NCBI GenBank assembly: GCA_016927425.1
Contig: JAFGMR010000021.1
Span: forward strand, 1-64,000
Origin: Methanotrichaceae archaeon
GTDB taxonomy: Archaea; Halobacteriota; Methanosarcinia; Methanotrichales; Methanotrichaceae
Length of the DNA: 64,000 bases
Direction of reading: 5' to 3'
Below the pieces are notes generated by a model. It was not told the DNA's origin and made no database searches. It was given only the letters and a program-made list of their open reading frames with translations. The translations under genes were made by a program, and so were the position numbers. Of this stretch, positions 35,901 to 43,679 are shown piece by piece. Every line of letters begins with the position of its first letter. Positions within the stretch are counted from its first letter, which is position 1.

Positions 35901-37673
35901 GATGTTCTCAACCTAACGAATGCCGATGAAAACATAACTGCCGATCTCCATCTGGCACTTGAATATTCCAATCAACTGGGCCAGACGACGCGTGAGATTG
36001 ACCAGACAATGCGTGCCCTCGATGCAGAATATATCGAACCGGGACCTGGAAACGATCCCATACGCAATCCCGAGGCGCTGCCGACCGGCAGGAACTTCTA
36101 TAGCTTCGACCAGAGAAAGTTCCCTGATGAGGAAACCACAATCATGGGAGAAATCCTCGCAAACCAGCTGATAGAGGATTATATCAATAACAATAACGGC
36201 ACATATCCGGAAAAAGTGTCTTATACCCTCTGGGCCATGGAGACGATGCGCCATCACGGGCTGATGGAAGCTCAAATACATGCACTGCTTGGCGCAAAAC
36301 CCATACGAAGCAATGGAGTGATCACCGACTTTGAAGTCGTCCCGCAGGAAGAGATGAACCACCCAAGGATAGACGTGATAATTCAATCTTCCGGACTGTA
36401 CAGGGATACGTTCCCGTACCAGCTTGAGCTGATCGATAAGGCTATCCGAACGGCAGCGGAGCTCAACGAGACCAATGAGACGAACTACGTCAGATGGAAC
36501 TCGATGAAGATGGAACATGCTCTCATTGCCAGCGGTTACAATAATAGCACAGCACATTATATATCTAGATCGAGGATATTCAGCGAAGCACCTGGAGCTT
36601 ATGGAAATGGAATGCCTGAAGCAATAGCTGCAAGCGATACGTGGGATAACGAATCCAAACTCGCTGACCTATTTATATCCCGAACGTCTCACATCTACGG
36701 AAAGGATATGTGGGGCGATTGCTACGAAGACGTTTTCACGATGAACCTGATGGATGTGGATGCGGCCATACATAGCGACTCTACAAACCTATTCGGGATT
36801 ATCGATGGCGATGACTATTACGGTTACCTTGGAGGGATCGAGCTTGCAGTACGGTCATTGACGGGGAAGGAACCAGCGATGTACATAGCCAGCTTGGAGA
36901 GCGTTGACAATCCCCAGATCATAACGCTCAACGAGGCCTTCAGAACTGAGCTGAGGTCGAGATACTTCAATCCAAGATGGATAACGGGGATGATGGAATG
37001 TGACTATGCTGGTGCAAGACAGTTCATGAAATTCGCCGAGTACATGTGGGGGTGGGAAGTGACGACGCCGGACATGGTCACAGACTCGGACTGGGATGAG
37101 ATCTACGACATCTACGTCAACGACAAGTACGATCTCGGCCTGGATGAGTTTCTCAAAACCGAGAATCCCTATCAATACCAGTCCATCACAGCGCGAATGA
37201 TAGAGGCCGCGAGGAAGGAACACTGGGGTGCGTCCGATGAGGTGCTCAAGAGCCTTGCGGAGGAATACACCGAGTCCGTGGCCGAGAATGACGTGACCTG
37301 CTGCCATCACACCTGCGGCAATCTGCTGCTAAAAGAATACATGAAGGGGATAATATCTGGCACGGAGCCTGAGAAGTCCAACCCAAGCAGCAGGAGCGGG
37401 AGTGGGTCCAGCAGCCACCCCTACGTTCAAGGCAAGACCACGTTTGGCACCTCCAACCAGACCCAGTTGGCCAGCGTAGGGACCTCGATCCCTGAAGATC
37501 CGGATCCAGTTGAGGAGAAGACCGAGTCGACGAGCGAAGACGTGAGTGGGTTTGTGATGGAGAATGCAAAGGAGAATGGCAGCATGCCATCAATATCGGG
37601 GGCTCCTCTTATCGGCATCGCCCTCGTGCTATTCATCCTTGTGGTCATAGGGGTGGGGTTCAAGAGGAGGTAG
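32988..37673 (+). CDS. Giant cell-surface CobN-like protein without propeller
   Basis: A 1561-residue exported protein, paralogous to the CobN part of the preceding gene. ATG 32988 is chosen because GGTGAT lies 3 bases upstream; TTG 32973 is also open. The signal peptide is LMPLLLLAALLIGAPFASLA, followed by an acidic, sequon-rich segment. The CobN/ChlH homology region includes TIGIIATNNIVKDPLFAT, SIIYYNHEGGKNDIGASYLD, HFGTHGTQEWFPGKEVG (His 753) and VIYPYIMDNVGEGTQAKRRG. TCCHHTCGN recurs at 1437-1445, then a Ser/Thr stalk and the anchor SGAPLIGIALVLFILVVIGV ending FKRR. Its N-terminal part replaces the propeller with two extra segments that resemble CobN N-terminal repeats. Function is unknown; context suggests corrinoid, tetrapyrrole or metal handling at the cell surface. 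Confidence 0.85.
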   Translation: MPWRITDQSLMPLLLLAALLIGAPFASLAEMDGSSEESPDTNSTIVQEDVGIVNYSENGSEPSPYLLGVLNFNKSKKLLFVLGTDFNEISLKKAASHPSIASELNVTIFTRNDTLPDEMSFSDYAVVFMESQDEAVVNGWNASINDSKLIGVRFIGYNLSSNITAPNVDLSSANYTDIERYWVQGGDGNMENMLRFVGQKFCGSWADETVSEPLLLRSKIGITYITNSQTNIYYLNKVLSERGVIKDLFNVTVMDGMDGEEVAAKLSNLSDQDVVILHMIGYIELSKFKDILLNAKAAGTQIGLNSTSDAYGISTIDLSGPPYNEINNYIYRDGYANMENFLRFIGAKNEDVYIEYKLAAAPSIPDHGIYHPDAFPRIFKDSAEYLEWYADNGYDETAPTIGIIATNNIVKDPLFATADDVIIRNLESKGCNVIYTTYKVCADDVDYFTRNGKVLVDCIISLKGFGLNYGDQEKGVEYLKKYDVPVLKAVQDPSQTPSQFNESARGLGMIMISFQVIQPEIDGCTDYIWVSGYVKDPATEQDYYEPLMPQVNWLCDRAISWANLGRCNNADKKVSIIYYNHEGGKNDIGASYLDISSSFTLLLERMRTDGYDIGNGSIPNGSELIDLFIESRNVGTWAPGELEKVVNSGNVTLVSVDDYLFWYNTLPNSTRSDVEATWGKAPGDIMVYEGSFVIPTVQFGKVNFIPQPSKAWLSDESLIYHNKSIPPTHQYLATYFWINNVYDADAIIHFGTHGTQEWFPGKEVGLSRYDYSAILVNDTPVIYPYIMDNVGEGTQAKRRGNAVIIDHLTPPIIEAGIYGDLAAMHEKIHNYGDAKVANDSAMMALYRNSIIGLYENLSMENDLGVTPDELRALQDDEFGNFIGNNVHNYLHKLQSTLMPYGVHIFGLGPKDEKLVSMVKSMLRSDFVYHIYDAIPQDDGDEEDWRDAANAYAIELLNATLLDGKNVSAAQLDVLNLTNADENITADLHLALEYSNQLGQTTREIDQTMRALDAEYIEPGPGNDPIRNPEALPTGRNFYSFDQRKFPDEETTIMGEILANQLIEDYINNNNGTYPEKVSYTLWAMETMRHHGLMEAQIHALLGAKPIRSNGVITDFEVVPQEEMNHPRIDVIIQSSGLYRDTFPYQLELIDKAIRTAAELNETNETNYVRWNSMKMEHALIASGYNNSTAHYISRSRIFSEAPGAYGNGMPEAIAASDTWDNESKLADLFISRTSHIYGKDMWGDCYEDVFTMNLMDVDAAIHSDSTNLFGIIDGDDYYGYLGGIELAVRSLTGKEPAMYIASLESVDNPQIITLNEAFRTELRSRYFNPRWITGMMECDYAGARQFMKFAEYMWGWEVTTPDMVTDSDWDEIYDIYVNDKYDLGLDEFLKTENPYQYQSITARMIEAARKEHWGASDEVLKSLAEEYTESVAENDVTCCHHTCGNLLLKEYMKGIISGTEPEKSNPSSRSGSGSSSHPYVQGKTTFGTSNQTQLASVGTSIPEDPDPVEEKTESTSEDVSGFVMENAKENGSMPSISGAPLIGIALVLFILVVIGVGFKRR

Positions 37674-37712
37674 AGAATGTCTCCTTCCAAAGCCCATTTC
37701 CCCTAACACCTC

Positions 37713-37718
37713 TTTTTT
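37713..37718 (+). terminator. Oligo-T tract after the CobN-like genes
   Basis: Six T on the plus strand about 40 bases after the stop. It is the only T run in the 197-base convergent gap before the TraB gene and is a reasonable archaeal termination signal. Confidence 0.45.
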
Positions 37719-37870
37719 GAATACCACCCTTTCACTGCGGCCCGACCACCTATCGCAGGGGCCTTCTCACTAGCTCACATAGGATTATGCAAGTCGAGAC
37801 TAATCAGCAAGCCCCGGCCGCATAATTCAGCAAAGGGCCAACGCATAGGGTCGCCCCTTCGATCGATCCA

Positions 37871-39100
37871 CTACAGTATCCCGCTTAGCATCTGGGTTGG
37901 ATCCATCAGCCCCAGCCTCTTCCATATGATGTAGATCCCAATGAACGTCCCAATCGTCGAGCCGATGTTGGCAAGGGCTGCCACCAGGATCACTCGGAAG
38001 AGCCGGTTTCCCCTCATCTCCTGGAAGGTCTCGCACTGGGCAAGGCGCTTCATATCGGCGACGGTCGGCGTCCTCTTCCAGGCCTCCACCATGCCTGCAA
38101 ACCAGCCTGCAGCAACCATGGGATTGATGGAGGTGAGCCATGCCACCATGAAAGCGGTCAGCACGGAGAGGGGATGGCCGCGGGCGATTATGACGCCGAG
38201 CGCGGCGAGGAATCCGTTTACGAGGAACCAGATGGCGAAGGCGAGAATCAGGTTCTGCTTGGAGACCCCTGATAGGAGAACAAGGCCGATTGTCCCAAAG
38301 ATCAGCAGCATCACAAGCGCCCCGAAGACCCTTGCAGCCGTGATCCTGCTCTTCTTCTTCTCCCGCAGGGCCTCGAGCTCCGGGATCTCGTCGGGATGGG
38401 CCAGATGTCTCGTAATACCCTCTCTATGGCCTGCGCCGACCACGGCAAGCACGCTTCCCTGGGATGAGAGCCCTATCAGGTTCCGGGCGATGTAGGCGTC
38501 CCTCTCGTCGACGAGGACCCCTGCTGCCCTTGGAGATATCTTTCGAAACTCGGCGATGATCTGGGAGACGACGTCCTCTTCTGTCACCTTGTCGATCTCG
38601 ATCTGATCGTCCCCCCACCCAAACGCTGCCGGAATCAGGCCGAAAGCCAGCTTGAGCTTCTCCACGATGCCCATGGAGGACCAGAACCGCTGAATGGTGA
38701 TCCCTATATCGCGATCCACCAAGGCTATCCTGAGGCCCAATCTGCGGCTGGTCTCGATCGCTGCGAGCATCTCCGCCCCGGGCTTGACCCCCATCTCTGT
38801 GCCTATCCTCTTCTGGATATAGGCGAGCAGCCACTGGACGAGCAACGTGTAGATTTTGCCGCCGCTCAAGAGCTCGCTGATCTTGATCTCCTCAGCATCC
38901 TCTTGCCCGGTGAGGGCCTTGTACCTCCCAGGACAGAGCTCGACTGCCACAATGTCCGGCCGCATCTCCTCGATCGCCCTCGTGACCTCGGCGACGCTCT
39001 TCTCGGATACGTGGGCAGTGCCCACTATCGCTATCCTGTTCACTCCATCATTCGTAGGCCTTGCCTGGATCTCCTCCAGGCCAACTAAATCGTCCTGCAT
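37871..39100 (-). CDS. TraB/PrgY family membrane protein
   Basis: A 409-residue protein. Residues 25-250 form the TraB domain: RIAIVGTAHVSEKSVAEVTR, VAVELCPGRYKALT, LRIALVDRDIGITIQRFW, ERDAYIARNLIGL and VLAVVGAGHREGITRHL. The conserved GTAH and GAGH histidines and the paired glutamates suggest a metalloprotease-like fold (the same class as Tiki). The C-terminal 150 residues hold several hydrophobic helices. PrgY of Enterococcus lowers pheromone activity, but archaeal members have unknown targets. ATG 39100 overlaps the TGA of the M50 gene (TGATG), indicating coupled translation; the longer frame from 39121 is less likely. Confidence 0.87.
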   Translation of the reverse strand: MQDDLVGLEEIQARPTNDGVNRIAIVGTAHVSEKSVAEVTRAIEEMRPDIVAVELCPGRYKALTGQEDAEEIKISELLSGGKIYTLLVQWLLAYIQKRIGTEMGVKPGAEMLAAIETSRRLGLRIALVDRDIGITIQRFWSSMGIVEKLKLAFGLIPAAFGWGDDQIEIDKVTEEDVVSQIIAEFRKISPRAAGVLVDERDAYIARNLIGLSSQGSVLAVVGAGHREGITRHLAHPDEIPELEALREKKKSRITAARVFGALVMLLIFGTIGLVLLSGVSKQNLILAFAIWFLVNGFLAALGVIIARGHPLSVLTAFMVAWLTSINPMVAAGWFAGMVEAWKRTPTVADMKRLAQCETFQEMRGNRLFRVILVAALANIGSTIGTFIGIYIIWKRLGLMDPTQMLSGIL

Positions 39101-40209
39101 CAGGTGCCTCTCTCCGAGCAAAGCTCGATGGCCCTGACCAGGTCCTCCCTGGATATAATCCCAACCAATCGATTGTCCTTCAGCACGGGAAGCCTTCTGA
39201 TGCTCTGGGCGGTCATCTTCTTCATGGCCGCCGAGGCCTCATCCTCTGGCCCGATTACATATATCGTTCTCGTCATAACCTGCTCCACTGTTGTAGATTC
39301 CCGTTGATCTTCGGGCACGCGCAACAGGTCGGTAATGGTCACGATGCCTGTGAGGACCGAGCCATCCACAACCGGGTAGCCCCGGTGTTTCTCTTGAAAC
39401 ATTATTTCCATCAGCTGGCGAAGCGTCATCTCGGAGCCCACCGTTCTGGGATCAAAGGACATGATATTCTTAACGCGTATCCCCTCCAGGCTGACGTCGA
39501 TCGTGGTTACCCTCTCCTCCTCAGAGGCTCCCATGTATATGAAGAGGCCCACTATGAGGACGAGGATGTTCAGCGAGAATAGGCCCAACATGGTCATCAT
39601 GAGGGCGAAGATCTTTCCAATGGCAGCTGCCCTCCTCGTTGCGGTTACATAGGGCATCCATGTGGCAAACCATGCCCGAAGGACGCGACCCCCGTCCATG
39701 GGAAAGGCTGGCAAGAGGTTGAATCCCATCAGTATGAGGTTGATCACTCCCAAGGTCCAAAGAAATATGGAGAAGGGATGCTCTTCCCCCATGAGGGGGG
39801 CGATCTGCGTGTAGAGTACGATGAGGATCAAGCCCAGGAGCCCGCTGACGAGGGGGCCAGCGACTGCCATCTGCAGCTCCATGCGCGGGTCGCGCGGGAT
39901 CTCCTCCATGGAGGCGACACCGCCGAAGAGGTAGAGGGTGATGCTGCGGATGGCAATGCCGTACCGCCTGGCGATGAAGGAGTGCCCCAGCTCGTGGAGG
40001 CCCACGCAGGCGAAGAGAAGTATGGCGAAGGCGAGCGAGTAGATCCACTTGGTGGGCTCGGGGACTGCCCCGAACCCATAGAGCTTGCCGAAGACGGGCT
40101 CGCTCACCTGCCCGAATATGTAAGCCACCCAGGGTATTATGAGCAAGAAGGTCAGGTGGAGGCGAACGGGTATGCCCGCGATCCTCCCGATCTGGAAGGC
40201 GAAGTTCAT
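39100..40209 (-). CDS. Site-2 protease family (M50) intramembrane metalloprotease with CBS pair
   Basis: A 369-residue membrane protein. The HExxH motif is HELGH (FACVGLHELGHSFIARRYGI); the third metal ligand lies in NLLPAFPMDGGRVLRAW. Five or six helices precede a C-terminal pair of CBS domains (IMSFDPRTVGSEMTLRQLME; VMTRTIYVIGPEDEASAAMK) that probably sense adenine nucleotides. Site-2 proteases cut transmembrane segments. A Thr-Val rich hinge separates the two halves. I place the start at ATG 40209 (MNFAFQIGRIAGIPV, the family N-terminus) rather than TTG 40230. It is first of a two-gene unit with the TraB protein. Confidence 0.9.
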   Translation of the reverse strand: MNFAFQIGRIAGIPVRLHLTFLLIIPWVAYIFGQVSEPVFGKLYGFGAVPEPTKWIYSLAFAILLFACVGLHELGHSFIARRYGIAIRSITLYLFGGVASMEEIPRDPRMELQMAVAGPLVSGLLGLILIVLYTQIAPLMGEEHPFSIFLWTLGVINLILMGFNLLPAFPMDGGRVLRAWFATWMPYVTATRRAAAIGKIFALMMTMLGLFSLNILVLIVGLFIYMGASEEERVTTIDVSLEGIRVKNIMSFDPRTVGSEMTLRQLMEIMFQEKHRGYPVVDGSVLTGIVTITDLLRVPEDQRESTTVEQVMTRTIYVIGPEDEASAAMKKMTAQSIRRLPVLKDNRLVGIISREDLVRAIELCSERGT

Positions 40210-40290
40210 GCCCAGGGATTGTCGGGGCAATTAATAGCTTTTATCACGAAACCGCCCCCACTATCGCATTGCATTTCACGATCCACCCAC

Positions 40291-40770
40291 TCATCCGCTC
40301 CTCGGCTCTCCGCCATTCGACCTGCCCTTGCTACCCATGATGAAGGCAAAGTCCCCGGTCCTATTGGTGTCCACGCCGTTTGGATAGCGCGAATAGGTGA
40401 ACGATGTCGCGTCCTCATCGCTCAGCCGATGTGTCCTGTCTACCTCCGCCCCGGAGGAGTCGAGGAGGATCACGGTTCCGTTATAGTCCATGGTCCATGT
40501 CGGGACACAAGTGGCGATGTAGTACCCATTCGATGCGATGACATTACCCTCGGGCAAGGGAATCGTTCCCTGCCAGGGCCCTTCCATTATGACCACAGCC
40601 CATCCACCGATGCTCACATTCTCCTGGCCGTTGTTGTAGAGCTCCACCCACTTCTCCCCATCTCCGGGGGGGTTGAGTTCCACCTCGTTGATCACAACAG
40701 CGGCAGTGCCCAAGCCCGCCGCTGCCAACAGGAAGAGGACGACAAAGCCCTCTGAATAGATAGATCTCAT
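40291..40770 (-). CDS. Secreted lamin-tail-domain (LTD) protein A
   Basis: A 159-residue exported protein: signal peptide then a lamin tail domain. Key segments are VVINEVELNPPGDGEKWVEL (the NE-N-P opening of LTDs), GWAVVIMEGPWQGTIPL, and a Ser-Phe-Thr-Tyr-Ser-Arg-Tyr-Pro-Asn-Gly-Val-Asp end (typical LTD YPDG-D closure). LTDs are small immunoglobulin-like domains used in extracellular nucleases and adhesins; no catalytic partner is present here. It is a tandem paralogue of the neighbouring 40795-41265 protein, on the same strand. Confidence 0.78.
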   Translation of the reverse strand: MRSIYSEGFVVLFLLAAAGLGTAAVVINEVELNPPGDGEKWVELYNNGQENVSIGGWAVVIMEGPWQGTIPLPEGNVIASNGYYIATCVPTWTMDYNGTVILLDSSGAEVDRTHRLSDEDATSFTYSRYPNGVDTNRTGDFAFIMGSKGRSNGGEPRSG

Positions 40771-40794
40771 GGTAATCAGCCTCTCGTATGATGC

Positions 40795-41265
40795 TTAACC
40801 TTGCCTCCCAAGCGTATTGGGATTGCCCATCGTGGCCATCATATAGCCCCAGTCGCCGGAGTTTTCGGTATCCCTGCCATCTGGGTACCTGCCCCATGTG
40901 AGGTCATTTCCGAGTAGGTCGCTCCGCGAGGGGGTCTCGTCCACCTTATTGCCATCTGAGTCGTAGAGTACGGCGAATCCGCTCTCCAGATGCGGCCATG
41001 TGCGCTCTCCGTGCATCACCAGGTACCCGTGTCCGCTAATGGTTGTGCCCGTGGGAATGGTCCTTGGGCCAAGCCAGCTGCCGTCGGTTATGGTCACCGT
41101 CCAACCGCTTACATCTGCAGGCATGTCATCTGTGTTGTAGAGCTCTACCCACATCGTGGTGTTATCTCGAGGATTCATCTCCATCTCGTTGATGACTACG
41201 TCGGCCAGGCCAGGGCAGGCCAGCACCCCCAATCCAATGATCAGGGCCAGATCGATAGATCTCAT
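40795..41265 (-). CDS. Secreted lamin-tail-domain (LTD) protein B
   Basis: A 156-residue exported protein with signal peptide MRSIDLALIIGLGVLACPGL and one lamin tail domain: VVINEMEMNPRDNTTMWVEL, SGWTVTITDGSWLGPRTIP and LTWGRYPDGRDTENSGDWGY. It aligns over its whole length with protein A (40291-40770), whose start is 24 bases downstream of its stop, so this is a tandem duplication. The upstream gene of the pair, it probably carries the promoter for both. Function unknown. Confidence 0.78.
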   Translation of the reverse strand: MRSIDLALIIGLGVLACPGLADVVINEMEMNPRDNTTMWVELYNTDDMPADVSGWTVTITDGSWLGPRTIPTGTTISGHGYLVMHGERTWPHLESGFAVLYDSDGNKVDETPSRSDLLGNDLTWGRYPDGRDTENSGDWGYMMATMGNPNTLGRQG

Positions 41266-41687
41266 GATCTCATCTCCGTTAGGTATAAGGGATCTCCTGA
41301 CCTCTCTTTCTCCCGATATATGAATATATCATCGAGTCAGTTCCTGGGTAGTGCATCTTTTGCTGGTTGGTATTTAGCGCAAATGGTCTCAGCACAGCCA
41401 TTGGTCTTCGGTTAAGACCGCCTCTGATTGAATTGGGTTTACAGACTTAATCGCAACATTGGTTCTCGACGTGGGAAATGAGTCAAGTGAAGTCGTTTTC
41501 CTCAAAACGACCCTACTACTATGAATCTCAAATTGTAAAATTCATAGTGTCATATATTTACATAATTCCCTTAACCGATGACCAATGAGCTGCAGTCAAG
41601 ACTATCGTGCAATGCTGAGATCTCCGATTTCCTGGATCGAAAGCATTAAACCTTTTTACTGCAGCCTTCAGGATCGGACCAAATTCC
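41266..41687. other. AT-rich intergenic stretch with two inverted repeats
   Basis: No gene is recognised in these 420 bases. Two perfect inverted repeats are present: GTCGTTTT/AAAACGAC (41492-41511, 4-base loop) and CTATGAAT/ATTCATAG (41519-41547, 13-base spacer). Base composition shifts here from GC-rich to AT-rich, at the left edge of what looks like an acquired segment. Confidence 0.5.
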
Positions 41688-41900
41688 ATGAAAATCTCGC
41701 GAATTCTCGCTCATCCCAAGTCTGGAAGCTTCAACCATGCTTTCGCTGAGGCGGCCAGGGAAACCCTGAAAAGCTGCGGCCACCGAGTCGCCTTCTATGA
41801 CCTTTACGGGAAACGATTTGATCCCAGATGTTTCAAGAGCGATCGCCCGCCGCGCCGAGCGGCAGGCGGTGCGTTTGTTAAAATGGAAACAAACCAATAG
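41688..41900 (+). pseudogene. NAD(P)H oxidoreductase (flavodoxin-like fold), N-terminal fragment
   Basis: The first 45 residues (ISRILAHPKSGSFNHAFAEA, then CGHRVAFYDLYGKRFDP) match the start of the NAD(P)H dehydrogenase (quinone)/KefF-like flavodoxin-fold family, with the FMN-phosphate loop HPKSGSFNHA. After about residue 46 similarity ends and the frame stops at 70 residues, where intact members have about 180-250. It is a truncated remnant just upstream of the nicotinamidase-methyltransferase gene. Confidence 0.6.
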
Positions 41901-42011
41901 CGTAGTGTTGCGAGAGCGGTGCGAGAAAAGAGCGATGAGTCCACATCCAAGGAGAAATCCGCGCCAGGGCTTCGGAGGATCAATTTCAATTCGTCAGGAG
42001 ATGTTGTACAT

Positions 42012-43679
42012 ATGACCTCATTAAAATTAAAAAAGGCTCTTTTGGTGGTTGACGTCCAAAATGATTTTTGTCCCGGTGGCGCTTTGGGCATTCACGATGG
42101 TCACAAGATCATCCCTATTCTTAACAAGTACATTAAGTTTTTTAATAAGGAAAATTTTCAAATTTTTGTGACGAGGGATTGGCATCCCAAAGTCACTAAA
42201 CATTTTAAACAATTTGGCGGGGTATGGCCCGAGCATTGTGTCGAGGGGAGTCCAGGAGCTCAGTTTCATCCTGACCTTGTGTTTCCGAAAGAAGGCTTGG
42301 TGATGTCCAAGGGCATGGATCCAGAAAAAGACAGCTATTCGGCCTTCCAAGCTACAGATTTAAGCGGAACGGTATTAGCGAATTTATTGAAAAATTCTGG
42401 AGTTACGGAGATCTATATCGGCGGGCTAGCTACGGATTATTGCGTTAAATATTCCGCGTTGGATGCACTTAAAGAAGGCCTGAAAGTCTTTATATTGACC
42501 GATGCCATCGCCGGCGTGAACTTGCAACCAGAGGATTCTAGTATCGCTTTGGATGAGATGGTTAGCCGTGGCGCTAAAGACACAATCTTCGAAAAGGTAA
42601 TGATGGTTTCATCACAACAATACTCGCCGACAATGACTACGGATTACAGCCAGATTTCAGATACGGCCCGTGCGGTGGATGCAGAGGTACTGCCCAGGAT
42701 GGCGTCTTACATCCGGCGTATATCGCCGCAGATCGCCGCCATGAGCACCGACGAGGTATTTGTGATCGCCGATTACGGCGCCGCAGACGGCGTGAATTCG
42801 AGCGAGTTGTTTGAAGCAGTCATCCGCCAGATTCATGGAGTGAATCCCACGCTGACCATTAAATTAGTCTATATTGATCTGGCGGATCCGGCGAATTTCG
42901 AGACGTTCTGGGCAACCTCGGCATTAGCGAAATTAAAGCACGTAGAGGCCCAATACATCCAGCGGTCTTTTTATGAACCATTTCCTGAGATAACAGGCAA
43001 ACTCTGGATCGGTTTTTCCTCCACTGCGCTGCACTGGCTGAATGCCAAAACGGTTGGACCTGATTATTTTCAGCATCCTCTCTGTATACAGCCCAACCAG
43101 TTGCCTGATTCGGAACGTAGAAAATTTGCGGAAAAATGGAAAGTGGATTGGCGGTCGTTTCTGCATGAATGCTCGACGTCGCTGGTTAAGGGGGGAGCTT
43201 TGTTCTTTGCCAACCTTGCCAATCTGGGGGACGACCGATGGCCGGCGTCGCCGGGATATAACAACCTCAGGGACATTTGCCAAGAGTTATGTGGGGAGAA
43301 AAAGCTTTCCGAAGCAGAGCTAAACGCTATTTTCATACCTGATTACTTTGCCACACCCCATGAAATGTCAAGTTTGATGGATGAAGATGACCTTAGGTGG
43401 TGTTTTGCCGTCAACGCCTGTGATCCCTTGATCGTCCCATGCGCCTATTTTACCAAGGCGCAGGATAAGCTGGACGACCCACAGGAACGGTCCACGCTTG
43501 CCGCTACCCTGGCCCATGTAGTCAGGGCCTGGAGTGAATCGTCGATGCGAATCGGACTTCACGCAGACAACAAAGACCTGATCGAAGACATTTATCGACG
43601 GCTGCGGGACAAGTTCTATGAAAAACCCGAGGGCTTGCCTTATCAATATAGCCTGCTCGAACTGATAAAAAAGACATGA
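42012..43679 (+). CDS. Fusion of nicotinamidase and SABATH-type carboxyl/N-methyltransferase
   Basis: A 555-residue protein with two complete enzymes. Residues 1-205: nicotinamidase (PncA family), with Asp14 (VVDVQNDFCPGGAL), metal ligands in TRDWHP (Asp56, His58), Lys100 (MSKGMD) and nucleophile Cys144 (GGLATDYCVKYSALDA). Residues about 210-555: a SABATH (PF03492) methyltransferase with FVIADYGAADGVNSSELF (residues 250-267, SAM motif) and FSSTALHWLN (335-344), the family hallmark. Nicotinamidase makes nicotinate; some plant SABATH enzymes methylate nicotinate, so the fusion may convert nicotinamide to methyl nicotinate or N-methylnicotinate. That is inference. ATG 42012 follows AGGAG. Base composition is AT-richer than neighbours, suggesting transfer. 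Confidence 0.85.
   Translation: MTSLKLKKALLVVDVQNDFCPGGALGIHDGHKIIPILNKYIKFFNKENFQIFVTRDWHPKVTKHFKQFGGVWPEHCVEGSPGAQFHPDLVFPKEGLVMSKGMDPEKDSYSAFQATDLSGTVLANLLKNSGVTEIYIGGLATDYCVKYSALDALKEGLKVFILTDAIAGVNLQPEDSSIALDEMVSRGAKDTIFEKVMMVSSQQYSPTMTTDYSQISDTARAVDAEVLPRMASYIRRISPQIAAMSTDEVFVIADYGAADGVNSSELFEAVIRQIHGVNPTLTIKLVYIDLADPANFETFWATSALAKLKHVEAQYIQRSFYEPFPEITGKLWIGFSSTALHWLNAKTVGPDYFQHPLCIQPNQLPDSERRKFAEKWKVDWRSFLHECSTSLVKGGALFFANLANLGDDRWPASPGYNNLRDICQELCGEKKLSEAELNAIFIPDYFATPHEMSSLMDEDDLRWCFAVNACDPLIVPCAYFTKAQDKLDDPQERSTLAATLAHVVRAWSESSMRIGLHADNKDLIEDIYRRLRDKFYEKPEGLPYQYSLLELIKKT

Noticed and set aside
27196-37673. Functional cytoplasmic cobaltochelatase or Mg-chelatase for cofactor synthesis
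   Set aside because: Both proteins carry signal peptides and C-terminal anchors, and no CobS, CobT, ChlI or ChlD-like ATPase gene is in the window.
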